Positions 1 through 11,156 of a stretch of DNA of 64,000 nt are shown piece by piece. The stretch spans positions 8,683,501 through 8,747,500 of the forward strand of contig JAPVLO010000003.1 of NCBI GenBank assembly GCA_027257055.1. The letters are read 5' to 3'. Under the pieces are notes generated by a model that ran no database searches, was not told the DNA's origin, and worked only from the letters and a program-made list of their open reading frames with translations. A program made the translations under genes and the position numbers. Each line of letters opens with the position of its first letter. Positions within the stretch are counted from its first letter, which is position 1. This DNA is from Cephalopachus bancanus (taxonomy: Eukaryota > Chordata > Mammalia > Primates > Tarsiidae).

Positions 1-1016
1 TACTAAAAATAAGCATGCTGCAGATGAAACAATATAGTTTAGTTGTGTCTCATTCCAAAGGCATCATAATGAAAAACACAAATAACAGCACAAGTCAGCT
101 GTTTCATCTAATGGCTGAGATAAAGATGCTTGAAATTATGAATGTTGTTATTTATTTTCCCACCTTGAGCCCATTAGGTCTTTTTAAAGATTCAATCTTG
201 TTCTATGTTTAGTCTTTTTATGTGAAGTTATTTTTACTTCTATACAATGATGTAAAATATTTGATAGTTACTGGGGCAAATAGCCAAACTGTAGGACCAT
301 TCTCAAATTAGAAAACATAAAGACAGAGACACTTGCACTAAGTTGTAAAGCTAACTTTGAAAGGAATTTGTAAGTTTTGTGATAATTTATTATTTAACTT
401 TTGCCAATTAATAATATCATTGGATTCCAACATTTTAGGCGGTAGAATAAAATGATATTAAGACATTTGACCTTTAATCTTGATGTCAGTTTTCTCCATC
501 ACCATGGAGTCAACATTTTTCTCAGCAATACCAGTCCTATATCGCAAGGGCTCTACTATAGCATGTTCTACCAACTTCAAAATAGTAAGCTGAGAAGTAG
601 GGAAATACCTGTCAATATTTTTTTCGTATCTAGTAAGTAGAAAAAGTGATTGCCTAACTAGTCATCTTTTCCTTTTTGAAAGTTATTTCATTCAGACTAA
701 TTTGTGTATTATGACACAACGGTGAGGAGTAACTTACACTTCATTCTCTCTGGGATACCAGGCTCAAGTTACCCTCTGTGGGACGCTGGCCTGAAATCTT
801 AGCCTTGCTTGGCTTCCTTTCTTTCCTTGGCCCATGCCCTTCAGTTTTTGAGCATTTTTTCTTGGGAGCAGTTCCTTAACAATTGTTTTACAACTGGATT
901 CTTTACTCTGGCTCTGCATCAGGAAAACTCAATCTAAGGAAATAAACTATGCCAGTTTTTTTCCAAATTTGCTGGGTTAAAAAAATCAACTGGAATGCTT
1001 GCTAAAGCTTCCTATA
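1..1016. other. AT-rich intergenic sequence, nothing recognised
   Basis: No repeat family or gene was recognised. Open frames here are short (65 codons or fewer) with no recognisable domain, and there is no splice-linked series of them. Confidence 0.4.
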
Positions 1017-1472
1017 TGAGGGAGGAACCCCTAAAACCCAGAACTATCTTTTGGAGAGCAGGAACCTAGTATACAATTTGTTTCTCTTGATCAGTCAACC
1101 AAAGTTTTGTCTGGAAGTTTTGAGAAAGTTGTGTTATGATTTGTGGAAGAAACATCACTACATGAGTACCATGCCACACCCTCCTTATTCAACAGCTCTC
1201 ACCCTGAGTGACTTTTCTTTTTTTCCCCAGATGAAAAAACTTCTCAAAGCCAAATGTTTTGCCCATGTGGAAGAGGAGAAACGTAAAATGGTAGAAGCAC
1301 TACAAGGCATCAAAATCAATGAGTTCAAAAACTGTTTTGAGCAGTGGAAAAAGCATCTCAGTAAGTGTATTTCATCAAATGGAGAATACTTTGAAGATGA
1401 CTAAAGTTTAAGCATGTAAGAATAAATTCACATTTTTTATAAATAAATTCTGAGTTTATGGGTCCCTCCTCA
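1017..1472 (+). mobile_element. Internally deleted Tc1/mariner transposon with both ends
   Basis: Seen: terminal inverted repeats. The left end starts TGAGGGAGGAACCCCTAAAA, and the complement of the right end starts TGAGGAGGGACCCATAAACT. TA dinucleotides flank both ends (1015-1016 and 1473-1474), as expected of mariner insertion. At 456 bp it is far shorter than a typical full element of about 1.3 kb, so most of the transposase gene is missing. Subfamily not assigned. Confidence is high that it is a mariner relic and moderate for the exact ends. Confidence 0.75.
1051..1404 (+). pseudogene. Mariner transposase, C-terminal remnant
   Basis: An open frame whose C-terminal two-thirds reads as the end of a mariner transposase. 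Key segment: HPPYSTALTLSDFSFFP, in which the SDF aspartate sits where the third acidic catalytic residue of the DD34D triad normally lies, followed by a lysine/glutamate-rich tail ending SNGEYFEDD. The N-terminal DNA-binding domain and the first two catalytic aspartates are absent, so it cannot be active. The upstream ATG is probably not the original start, because the frame is entered through the internal deletion. Confidence 0.75.
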
Positions 1473-1474
1473 TA

Positions 1475-1867
1475 ATTCCCTATAATAATGTTGAAAATAT
1501 TAAGCAAGAATAATGAAGAAAAGGAGGAGGAAGGAAGGTGGGAGGCATGGGGGAAGGAGAAGTAACACTAATAATTACTATGACAACTTTGTACAATTTC
1601 AAGTCAATTTGCTTTGTTATGCAGTTGATATAAGGTTTGATATAGGTTCCAAGAGAACTAGCAAAACTTGAACTATTTAGGATTTGTGGTTAGGTAGATG
1701 CTGAAATATTTTCTAAAATGTTAAGGAATTACAAACTCAAGATAGGATGAAATAGCTCTCAGAATAAAGGTTAAAAGTGGCTACAAGTTAACATTGCTAT
1801 AAGGTCCCCTCTATCTCCACTTTCATTATGGTATAGAGATTATGGCATGTCAGACATACTGCTATCC
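1475..1867. other. Intergenic spacer between mariner and hAT relics
   Basis: AT-rich sequence with a short purine-rich GGAGGAAGGAAGG stretch near 1525-1560. No gene or repeat family was recognised. Confidence 0.35.
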
Positions 1868-1875
1868 CTATAGAA

Positions 1876-2611
1876 CAGTGGTTCCCAACCTTTTGGGCAT
1901 CAAGGGACCAGTTTTATGGAAAACAATTTTTCCACACACTAGAATGGTTTTGGGATGGCTTGGGTATGATCAAGAACATAAAACTTATTGTGCACTTTAT
2001 TTCTATTATTATTACATTGTAGTATATAATGACATAATTATACAACTTACCATTTTAAAAAAGAGGTGTGGACAGAAGTGGTAAAATAAAATAGTGGGTG
2101 GGACATGTCTGGACCAAAATAAGTGTCAGATTCTGACTTAAAGTCTGCCACCAGATGCAGCTGTACAATTGAAGTACATCAATTCATTTGCCACTCACTG
2201 ATAGGGTTTTGATATGAGTCTGCAAGAAATTAATTTATTATGGTCTCTGTGCAGTGAATCCTCACTGCTAATGTTAATCTGTATTTGTAGCTGCTCCTCA
2301 GTGACTTGCAGCTAACACCACCCTCTCAGTCCCACCTCAGATCATTAGGTGTCAGATTCTCATAAGGAGACACAACCTTGATCCCTTGCATGCACAGTTC
2401 CACAATAGAGTCCACGCTCCTATGAGAATCTAATGCCACCTCTGAACTGATAGCATACAGAGCTTAGGCTTTAATGCAACTGATGGAAAGCAGCTGTAAA
2501 TTCAGGTGAAGCTTTGCCCACACCTCCACCACTCATCTCCTGCCATGCAGCCTAGTTCTTAACAGGCCAAGGACCTGTACCTATCTGTGGCCCGGGGATT
2601 GGCGACCCCTG
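1876..2611 (+). mobile_element. Non-autonomous hAT-Charlie DNA transposon (MER1-group-like)
   Basis: Starts CAGTGGTTCCCAACCTTTTG and ends with the near-complement GGATTGGCGACCCCTG, the ends of the MER1/Charlie group as I remember them. Flanking 8-bp duplications CTATAGAA (1868-1875) and CCATAGAA (2612-2619) differ at one base; 8 bp is the hAT signature. Subterminal inverted motifs (CAGATTCTCATAAGGAG near 2350 and CTCCTATGAGAATCTAATG near 2418) support the call. The AT-rich 1980-2100 stretch may be a later insertion or a diverged interior. No transposase coding remains. The exact subfamily name is uncertain. Confidence 0.8.
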
Positions 2612-2954
2612 CCATAGAAGACCTCTGGCCCTATGCTTAGTACTTTCAAAATCTGACTCCATTTTATCTTACTTACCATGTTGAAAGAATAAACACATGG
2701 TGTCTAGACTGCATTCAAGGTTCTGAGAGACTTCCTGGAAGCAGCTTCTTTGATCAGTATTTTAATAATAAGGTCGGCTGAGTTCTGTCAAGGGGAACAA
2801 TAGGCAGATGCCTACATCTCCAAGAGACCTACAACTACCTAATGCCACTGACCATGAACCCAGGTCGCAGGTTAAGAACCATGAAATGATAGGAAATTGC
2901 AATCACTTTCCAGTGTGCAAATATCAGGGAATATTATTATCCTGTATTTACCTT

Positions 2955-3215
2955 GTGCCACTTTTACTCTAAACTTATTATTCTCTTTTTAAACCTCACT
3001 TGCAGCTGGGGTGTTCAAGAAAATCCGTTATTGTCAATAAGACCTAAATGAAAGTCTATGGGGGCTCTGGAAAGGGTTTTGCTTTTAATATAAAGAGGGC
3101 TAAAAGAAGTAATTGCCTTGAATGTGGTCACTATGTTGTGACCATGAGAGAATAAGCATATGGAATGACTGAGGAAGTGGTACGCAGGCCAGTATGGACA
3201 GGTCACACACACACA
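2955..3215 (+). repeat. First copy of a roughly 250-bp direct repeat
   Basis: This segment (TTTACTCTAAACTTATTATT onward, through TTGTCAATAAGA and GAATGTGGTCACTATGTTGTG to GCAGGCCAGTATGG) recurs in the same orientation at about 4310-4560 with scattered substitutions and small indels. The family is not recognised. It could be a local duplication or two parts of one unidentified long repeat. Confidence 0.7.
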
Positions 3216-3235
3216 CATACACACACACACACATA
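3205..3235. repeat. (CA)n microsatellite
   Basis: CA repeats interrupted by a TA, directly after the end of the first copy of the 250-bp direct repeat. Confidence 0.85.
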
Positions 3236-3750
3236 CGCATCCACATATGCCAGCTCTTGTTGGGAGCCGTGATAGCAACCTGATCTTCATCAAACCTATT
3301 TCCACAAAAAACCCAGACATCTGATTTAAAGTGACTACCCTCAGCTTGCCTCCTCGCTATCGAGGTTCACAGTACTTCAAATAATATTTGCCCGTATAAT
3401 TGCCAATAAGATCAGTGGAGAGATTCCACATTGATATTTATCTAAATAAGGACAGATCTAAAACATCTAACCCACCAACACAATTTTGGCACATAAAACT
3501 TTTCAGCATTGCCTTGTTCAATATATCACTCTATAGAAGTTTTGATTTCCAACCATGCTTCCTTCCCAAAACTTCACTCGTTTCTAATTCAATTGATAAT
3601 GGGTACTTTTCAGTACTTGAACCCACAAAAAGGAACCAGAAAAAAATCTTTAGGAGAGAATTTAGTGGGATAAAATCCACACCAAAATAAAGATTTCTGA
3701 GCAGCTGCAAGAATAGGCTATACATTTGAAATATCATGTCAGTATTATGT
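3236..3750. other. Unassigned spacer
   Basis: Lies between the two direct-repeat copies. Two antiparallel open frames of under 100 codons overlap here (3400-3690 plus, 3531-3770 minus), but neither shows a recognisable domain. The stretch ends in an AT/CA simple repeat (3750-3800). Confidence 0.35.
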
Positions 3751-3907
3751 GTGTATATACACACACACACATATATATATATTTATAAATTACAAATAAT
3801 TTTATATATATATAATCAGGAGCACTTTAAAGTGCTGATGGACATCAACCCTATGAAATTTTAATGCCAGTTGCCGTCATCAATGCAAATCCAAGTGTTC
3901 TTCCCTA

Positions 3908-4237
3908 TTGCCACCTTCTAACATGGCTTCAACAGCCTGCTCTAGCAACCAGAATTGGAATGCGGAACACGGAAAGCAGAATGTGCAGGTTATTCTGTGG
4001 ATGGTTTCAGTGCCCAGTCTAACAGGACAAGTCTATCCCAGAGGAGTCTTTATGGGTCATCCAAAATATTTGGAACACAAAGAGAAGTTTACATTTTATA
4101 CCAAGAGAAACGAGACGTATTCCAGTTCTTTCTGGCCCAAAGGAAGGGAAGAGGATGGGCTGATGATCCAACAATTCATGCTCCTTGACTTTGCCTTTTC
4201 CATCCATGATAATGAACATATCCTCTGCCCTACATAA
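3908..4237 (+). other. Unassigned open frame of 109 codons between repeat copies
   Basis: A moderately GC-richer stretch stays open in two plus-strand frames at once (3908-4237 and 3955-4188). I see no signal peptide, membrane segment or known motif. No promoter, splice or polyadenylation context is convincing. It may be the decayed interior of an unidentified retroelement, because it is bracketed by the direct-repeat copies at 2955-3215 and 4310-4560. Not called as a gene. Confidence 0.25.
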
Positions 4238-4309
4238 TTTTGCCTTAGGCAGCTTTCTTGACTACTTCTATGCTACTCAATGGCCACTGCTAACTCCCTT
4301 CTCCTTTGT

Positions 4310-4560
4310 TACCTTTACTCTAAACTCACTATTCTCTTTTGAGCCTCACTTACAACTAGGGTGTCCATGCAAAATAGTTATTGTCAATAAGAAATAAATG
4401 AAAGTCTATAGGAGCTCTGCGAAGTGCTTTGCTTTTAATCTAAAGGTTAAAAGAAGTGATTGCCTTGAATGTGGTCACTATGTTGTGACTATGAGAGAAT
4501 AAGCATATGGAATGACAGAGGAAGTAGTATGCAGGCCAGTATGACAGGCCAAGTCACTGA
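4310..4560 (+). repeat. Second copy of the roughly 250-bp direct repeat
   Basis: Matches 2955-3215 in order and orientation, about 1.35 kb downstream. It ends GCAGGCCAGTATGACAGG, without the CA microsatellite that follows the first copy. Confidence 0.7.
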
Positions 4561-5519
4561 TATGAGTTTTTCAAACTACTTCCACCCACTTTTTTATATT
4601 TTCCATTCACAGTTAAGTAAGCTAACACACTCTGATTTTCCCAGAGTTGAGTTTGAGGGCAGGGTGTATTTAGCAAGGAATTTGACAGGGCACACAGAAT
4701 CTGCTAGTCAGTGCCACCAGAATGTCTTCTCACTGCTTATGCCTGTGACTAAATACCACCAGGCATGTGAGCAAACCTGGACAAATACTTATTTACGGTT
4801 TGTGCAAAATAATGTTAATAAAAGTCTTATTTTTGAAGTGTTTAAGTTTAAGTTTAAAATGAAAATTATATCACAAATGTAAAATATCATGAACTGTCTC
4901 CAATACAAGGTTAAATAATCCGATCAAACTTGGTGCCCATGTTCACATCCAGTACAAATATATTTTCCCAGAAGGATGTCTAATCGTGACCATGAAACAT
5001 CATTAATACATTAATACCTGTAATCATGAGTCACTACGTCTACATTAAGAAAATGTCTGACAGCAGGATTATTTTTGGAGATATGCTCTAAATTGTGATG
5101 AGTCTGAACCTGTATAATAGTAAATCATGTTAAATTGATATTTTGTAGAGATTACAAATGTTACATACTTTTTGCCCATCATTTCTCATTTAATAATAGA
5201 TTATTTCATGCTAATAAAAAAATTGAAGTCCAAAAAGGGGATGCAACTCAGCCTAGATCCCCCAGGTAGGTAGTGGCACAATAGCTAATGAAACTTCATT
5301 CGATGTGACTTTAATATCATCATCCTTTTTATTATTTGACACCATCTCTCAATTTTCTTAAATCTTACCTCAGTCTTTGCAACTTTTTTCCCCCAAAGTC
5401 TGCTCCACTGTTTTCAAAGATTGGACTCTGCACAAGGGAAACAGGGAGGGATTGATGATTCCTCTTTCAGAACTGAAGTAGACCTTATTAGTTAAACAGC
5501 TCTAGTGGTCTCTCAACTG
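4561..5519. other. Intergenic sequence with a weak MIR-like trace
   Basis: No gene seen. Around 5180-5290, a run of the type 'gaagtccaaaaaggggatgcaactc...' resembles the antisense middle of a MIR SINE, but it is short and decayed. Confidence 0.3.
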
Positions 5520-5525
5520 GTACAG

Positions 5526-6488
5526 TGTTGGGAGCCGGCCATGGAGGCCCACTGAGCATTAGGGATCAGGAAGGGCCGTTGACCCTGAGACCACTAGGAT
5601 GTGTTCGGGAGCTGTTGACCCATTCCCTCCCTCCTTTTCCATTTGGCACAAACTACCAAGAAAAGTTCCAGCTGGCTCTAACAGAAAACTCTGAGACCGG
5701 AAAGTACACAGCTAAACCTAGGAGTCTATTGTTCTCCACGTCTTATGGTCTTTTGCTTTATCACAATTTAAGTTTGACTTTGAGTCACATTAAGGAGCCT
5801 TATTGCAGGTCAAAGGTTCTCTTGATGTGACCTTTAGAAATTTATAGATATAGGATTTAGAAAATCGTTTATATAGATTAAGGAAATTTAAGTAACCATT
5901 TTATTATAGAAGTATGGTTAGTTCAGTTTGATTTAGGGGAGGCCAGTGAAGTTTGAATTAGGCCAGCTGGTACTAGGAGAGTGTAACCATAGCAGCAATT
6001 GTTTTAATAAAAACTAGTTTGAATTAGTATATAATAGTGGAAGTTAATAATTCATTATGGTGGTGTTGGGTTTAGACATTGAGTGATGTTAATTCAAGAT
6101 GAAGTAGTTGTAATACAATTAAGGGCACATAAGAAACTGGTTTGGGGAACATTAAGCTAGCATAAGATACAAAAAGACAATTTGTGGTTGTTCTCCCTCA
6201 TGTTCTTCCTCATGTATTAAAGAACATCTGCTTGGGGGTGTCCTTTGTGCACCTGGACCTGTTCATGTGAAAGGCACATGCTACCTTTGTTTCCTGTGAT
6301 GATGACTTTGCAGAGTTTGGGGATAAAAGCCCTGGGATAGCATTCAATAAACGGCTTCTGGTCACCTGAGCAGGAGTCCAATCTCTTTCTTTCTCCCTCC
6401 TTTCTTTCTCTTTATATCTATCCCTTCAATCGCTGACACCGTCACACCGCCAGAGACCTCCAATCCTTGCAGGGGCAGGACCCCTGCA
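5526..6488 (+). mobile_element. Solo LTR of a class II (IAP-like) endogenous retrovirus, copy 1
   Basis: A 963-bp element starting TGTTGGGAGCCGG and ending CCCCTGCA (TG...CA ends). It is flanked by perfect 6-bp duplications GTACAG (5520-5525 and 6489-6494); six bases is typical of class II/betaretrovirus-like elements. The first 12 bases are those I recall for rodent IAP LTRs. A GATAAAAG promoter-like box (6322-6329) and AATAAA (6346-6351) precede a pyrimidine-rich U5. No gag, pol or env flanks it, so it is a solo LTR. It shares both ends and the AATAAACGGCTTCTG segment with the longer copy at 58697-60260. Confidence 0.9.
6346..6351 (+). promoter_or_regulatory. LTR polyadenylation signal AATAAA
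   Basis: Sits in the AATAAACGGCTTCTG segment shared by both LTR copies, so it is likely the R-region polyadenylation signal. It would serve only transcripts started within or reading through this LTR. Confidence 0.6.
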
Positions 6489-6494
6489 GTACAG

Positions 6495-6830
6495 AGCATG
6501 TCACTGCAAAATGGTTTCTACATCATCACAGGAACATGGCATCCCACAAACAATTGCATTTTAATGAGAAAGATGACTACATAGGGTAAGAAAGTATTAA
6601 TCAGGAAACAAAGGCAAGACTTTAAATTCCAAAGAGGGCTTGCGGGAGCTTCTAAGGGAGAATGATTTACTTACAACGTGTTAGCAACATAAAGAAAGAA
6701 CAACTGAAATACACATGAAACGGGGTACTGGCTGCAGTGATAATACTATAATAATAAAAAATAGTAAAATGCAATGATAATACTAATAGTAATAATAAGT
6801 AGTAAAATTTAGAACACTTATAGAATTGTT
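6495..6830. repeat. Spacer with ATA/AAT-rich low complexity
   Basis: Includes an (AAT)-like run at about 6745-6810. No gene was recognised. Confidence 0.4.
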
Positions 6831-6831
6831 A

Positions 6832-7080
6832 CTGTGTTTTAGACACTCTTCTAAATTCCTTACATGTAGTAATTTAATACAGACAATAATGTTATGAGTT
6901 TATATTGGCAATATTTTAATCCATCTCATCAACCATATTGCCACTCCAACTTTCCAGATGAGCAACCTGAGTAAAGAGAGATTAAATGGTTTATGTTGTT
7001 TACAAATTAGGCACATGGTAGAGATGGACTCCAACTAATTTCATATAGCCCCTTTCACTAACCATTATATTATTTTCTCA
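6832..7080 (-). mobile_element. MIR SINE, antisense
   Basis: Follows the antisense MIR order: ACTGTGTTTTAGACACTCTTCTAAATTC, then a decayed 'fraction below in the bases' of the core (CCAGATGAGCAACCTGAG), and near 7060 the counterpart of the tRNA-like head (CACTAACCATTATATT). Heavily diverged, consistent with an ancient mammalian SINE. Confidence 0.6.
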
Positions 7081-7309
7081 CAATAAACCGAACATCCTTG
7101 ACTGATGTTTCTCTATCATCTTCACCAACTACTCTGCTGGAAAACTGTGGAGTCCAGGTTTTTCAAGAGGTTCTGGGTTGGAGTAGACACCCAAATCTTC
7201 TCACTTGATCTCTTCTGAGAGTACAAGGCACCTGTGATTTAATTAAGAAGGCAGGGCAGATTTAGGGGTTACTTAAAGTAAAACACAAATCACAATGAGT
7301 ACTTCCATG
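7081..7309. other. Unassigned spacer
   Basis: No gene or repeat was recognised between the MIR and the Tigger relic. Confidence 0.3.
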
Positions 7310-7789
7310 CTCACCCCAGTCCTTGAAGATTTTTAGTCTCCATAATCTCCTGTATATAGTTATGAACAACAAAGATTTGAACTTGTTCAAACATGGGTCT
7401 GCTCACGCCTAGATTTTTTTCTGCTTCTGCCACCCTTGATACAGCAAGAACATTCCTCTTTTCTACCTCCTCAGCCAACTCAACATGAAAACGATGAGGA
7501 TGAAGACATTTATAATGATCCACATCCACTTAATAAATAGCCAATATATTTTCTTTTCCTTATATTTTCTTAATAACAGTTTCTTTTCTCTAGCTTACTA
7601 TATCAAAAGAAGACAGTGTAAATACATACACAAAATATGTGTGAATAGACTGTTTATGCTATTGGTATGGCTTTCTGTCAACAGTAGACTATTTGTAGTT
7701 ATTGTGGGGGAGTCAAACATTATACACAGATTTTCAACTGTGCTGGGGAGTTGGGGTCCCTAATCCCCATGTTATTCAAGGGTCAAATG
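7310..7789 (+). mobile_element. Tigger (pogo-like) DNA transposon, 3' portion
   Basis: Contains the distal transposase-end sequence and 3' noncoding region of a Tigger element (GATGAGGATGAAGAC, then TTTCTTTTCTCTAGCTTACT, then GTCAACAGTAGACTATTTG). It ends in the inverted-repeat-like GTTATTCAAGGGTCAAATG, followed by TA (7790-7791), the expected pogo-type target dinucleotide. The 5' half and left terminal repeat are missing or unrecognisable. Antisense and sense open frames here are shadows of the relic. Confidence 0.75.
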
Positions 7790-7791
7790 TA

Positions 7792-8195
7792 TTCTCTTAA
7801 TAGAGATGGAGAAATACTGAGGTATAAATCCAGGTGGCATATTATATACTTCCTTCTTCTCAACATCTTCGGAAAAAGTCTCCCAGACTGCCATACAATT
7901 AAACTTGCGAATATTTCCCTCTTGTATCAGTGATTTGGAATACATTAATTATTAAAAATTATGAAAAGAATATATGTCATATAGCATATTATATATAAGC
8001 CAACTAATTATTTTAAGAAAAAATATATTAAAAAACAAGGAAAGCAGAAAAAATTAATAACAGTAAAGGCTTCTCTTTAAAATGGCCAGAATGGCATTGA
8101 CTTAAGACATTTTGGTTCAGTTATACTTTTTATGAAATTATAATATGTATAAAGTTATATTTTCTATTATTTACTTATTGGGTATTGTGTATTTC
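7792..8195. other. AT-rich spacer
   Basis: Nothing recognised; strongly AT-rich from 7925 on. Confidence 0.3.
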
Positions 8196-8325
8196 TATCT
8201 GCAAACTGTAAGTCTCAAGAAAACACAAACCTTTTCAATCCTCACTATCCAGTGACCCCAGTTTCTTCCACCATGCTAAAAATATAAATTCCTTAAATAA
8301 ATATTTGTCAAATGAACCAAAGCAC
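8196..8325 (+). mobile_element. L2 LINE 3' end
   Basis: Contains the degraded L2 terminal pattern 'CTGTAAGTCTCAAGAAAACACAAAC' through to AATAAATATTTGTCAAATGAA, the usual L2 3' end. Ancient and diverged. Confidence 0.5.
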
Positions 8326-9855
8326 ATATTAGAAAGTAAAAAATTAACTCAGTCGAATTCATAAAAAATAATACTAAATACATAAATATTTCCTTAGCCT
8401 ATTTTTAAAAAAGAGAAAATAGATATATGTTAAATTACGAACAATAGTAGCAGTGAAATCACATATAGAGAAGTGATTTTTGAAATAGGAAATATTGTGA
8501 ATACAGTGGTACAATAATTAATTTCAAAATCCTGTTGCAATGGAAGATTTTTTAAAAATAAGAGACATGCTTTCAAACAGTCACATAACCCTCCATGTTA
8601 AAACACATTTTTGTGAAGTCAGGGCCAAGACAAGGATAGCATCCAATACACTGATTATTAAACATTAATTGTTATGGATAATTCAATCCATGCAAACAGA
8701 TAAGATTACCAATTTAGTGGTATGAATATTGGAATAGAGGAGAAAGTTGCCAATACTAGTATTCAGTCATTTGTTTTTAAGACAATTTAAGAGAATAAGC
8801 AAAAAAACCTATTGGAATAGAAGTAATGTTTAGTTTGTTACATAGTAACACAAAAATGCACAATAATTAATAGATTCTGTATAAGCTACAGCTGCTTAAT
8901 TTTTCCATTAAAAAACAAACTAGTGTAATGAACACAAAATATAAAAAGCAATTAAAGAGTTAAATATTTTAAAAAAGTAAAAAACTGCATTATATATGAG
9001 GTAGTAATGATACCTTAATGTATAAAGAATTATTTAAGAAACTAAAGGAATTTTCAATTGATTACTTTGCCCAATTTTATATTGAAACTATTGTAAAAAA
9101 ATGGATATATAATAAAAATAAATAAAAATTATAAACGAAGACATAGACTAGAAAATGAATATATTACAATGTGTTTAATTGTACTTGTGTCCTGCAGAAC
9201 AGAAAAAAGACTAAAATATCAGAGGGCATACAACTCCTCCTCATGTAACCAAGCAAGACAAAAAAAAAAAAAAAAAGGAAGAGGAGGAGACACAGTTTTC
9301 CACATGAAGGGTGAAGCTGGCTTTAGCAAGCAATGCTGCTGTAAGTTTCTTCTATTTCTTCATGAGCAGAAGGTAGAGGAGGAAGACACAGAAGTAATTA
9401 TTTAAAGAAATTCTACTTCACAACACTGACAAATGAGGGTAGTTTTGTCCTAAAAAAAATCTAATAAACTTTCCCACATAACAAATGAATAAAGTAGGTT
9501 ATCTTCAAAGATACCATCAAATCAAATACAAAATGAGAATTAAAACAACTAACCTCTGCCCCATCCCTCAAAAATAAAAACACACATAAAGCAAATAAAA
9601 ACTGCAACATAATACTACAAAAAATATACGTATCCTCAGACAAGCATTTGGGGGAGTTAAAAAGCAACTTGAATGAGAAATTCAAGAAGTAAAAAGAACA
9701 TAACACTTCAGGAACAAATGAAAAGAGAGTTCATTGAACTTAGGAAATAAGCAAAAGTCAAAACCATCTTAGAAATAAAGGAAGCAAAGGTAAAATAGAT
9801 TAAAATAACATTTAATAAGGGCATTGAGTAAAGGCAGTAGAGCAATCAACAAAAT
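8326..9855. other. Long AT-rich stretch without recognisable features
   Basis: About 1.5 kb, very AT-rich. A poly(A) run at 9258-9276 lies inside a 78-codon frame with no recognisable domain. A retroelement tail is possible, but no body was identified. Confidence 0.35.
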
Positions 9856-9856
9856 G

Positions 9857-10125
9857 TGGCAGCTGTGGTAGCTCATGCCTGTAATCCCAGCACTTTGGGA
9901 GGCTGAGGCAGGAGGTTTATTTAAATCCAGGCAACATTGCAAGACTTGGTCTCAACAAAAAATAAAAAAAATAGCTGGATGTGGTGGCATATGCCTTTTA
10001 GTCCCAGCTGAGGCAGAAGGATCACCTGAGCCTGGAATGTCAATGGTGAAATAAGTCATGATCTGTGCCAGTACATTCCAGCCTGGACCACAAAGTGAGA
10101 TCCCAATTCAAAAAAAAAAAAAAAA
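9857..10125 (+). mobile_element. Alu SINE, old and diverged
   Basis: A dimeric Alu with CTCATGCCTGTAATCCCAGC in the left arm, a middle A-rich linker (about 9956-9970), a shortened right arm and a poly(A) tail (10110-10125). It is more diverged than the other Alus here and closer to the common AluJ-like ancestral type. Confidence 0.85.
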
Positions 10126-10597
10126 GTAAATAAGATAAATAAAATGTATACAAAGTAGGTGGAAAGAAAACATAGGCAAAGAATAACTTGTTTCTTTTAC
10201 ACATATGTAAAATTTGAGTCTCTAAAATAGAAAATAAAACCATAGCCTAGAATAAGTATTTAAAGTAAGTTTAGGAAAACCTTTTGTAAATAAAGAAGAA
10301 CTGAATGCATTCTCCAGGTTGCCCAGAAAAATTAAAACAACATAGTCAATTCTGAGTATGTCTCCGTGAAGCTATTAGAGTTTGAAGATTAAAAACAAAA
10401 CCTTTTCAAGTCTTTAAGGTAAAAGATTAATGTCTTACAACAGCAAATGACTTAATCCAGCATCAGCTTCCTCAATGACATCATATAATACAGTTGCATT
10501 TTTAAAACATTGAAGAAAAAAAATGCATACAAGAAATGTATATCCAATCAATTTGTCCTTCAAGTATCAAAGCTACTGAAAAATGCATTTAAACATA
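10126..10597. other. Spacer without recognised features
   Basis: AT-rich; no gene or repeat family identified. Confidence 0.3.
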
Positions 10598-10605
10598 CAA
10601 GATCA

Positions 10606-10901
10606 CCGGGTGCAGTGGCTCATGCCTATAATCCCAGCACTTTGGGAGACCAAACTGAGAGGATTGCCTGAGCCCATGGATTCAAGACCATCCTGGGCAC
10701 CATGGAGAGACCTCATCTGTACAATAAATCAAGATAAATTAGCTGGGCATGATGGCACATGCCTGTAGTTCCAGCTACTTGGAAGGCTGAGGTAGAAGGA
10801 TCACTTGATCCTAACAGGTCAGGCTGCAATGGCTGTGAGCATGCCACTGCACTCCAGTCTGGGCAACAGATTGACACGCCAACTCAAAAAAAAAAAAAAA
10901 A
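10606..10901 (+). mobile_element. Alu SINE, host of a second Alu in its tail
   Basis: A full dimeric Alu beginning CCGGGTGCAGTGGCTCATG. Its left TSD is CAAGATCA (10598-10605); the matching CAAGATCA lies at 11149-11156, beyond the next Alu. The next Alu therefore landed in the A-tail of this one. Confidence 0.9.
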
Positions 10902-11148
10902 TGGCCCGGCTCGGTGGCTCAGCCTGTAATTCCGCACTTTGGGAGGCCGAGGTGAGTGAATTGCCAGAGCCTGTGGGTTCGAGACCCGCCTGGGCAACTT
11001 GGCAAAACCTCATCTCTTCAATAAATCAAAAAATCAGCCAGGCGTGGTAGCGTGCTCCGGCTACTCGGAAGACTGAGGCAGAAGGATCGCAGGAGCCCAG
11101 CAGGTCGAGGCTGCAGTGGCTGGGAGACTTCGACTCAAAAAAAAGACC
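10902..11148 (+). mobile_element. Alu SINE nested in the preceding A-tail
   Basis: Shows the diagnostic sequence of this genome's younger Alus: GCTCGGTGGCTCAGCCTG, GGTTCGAGACCCGCC, CTCGGAAGACTGAGGC. The right arm lacks the segment around the usual GCCACTGCACTCCAG. Enclosed with its host by the 8-bp TSD described for 10606-10901. Confidence 0.9.
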
Positions 11149-11156
11149 CAAGATCA

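Noticed and set aside
3258..3269. TGTTGGGAGCCG, identical to the first 12 bases of the class II LTRs
   Set aside because: Sequence after it does not continue as the LTR and there is no TSD; chance match or a tiny fragment at best.
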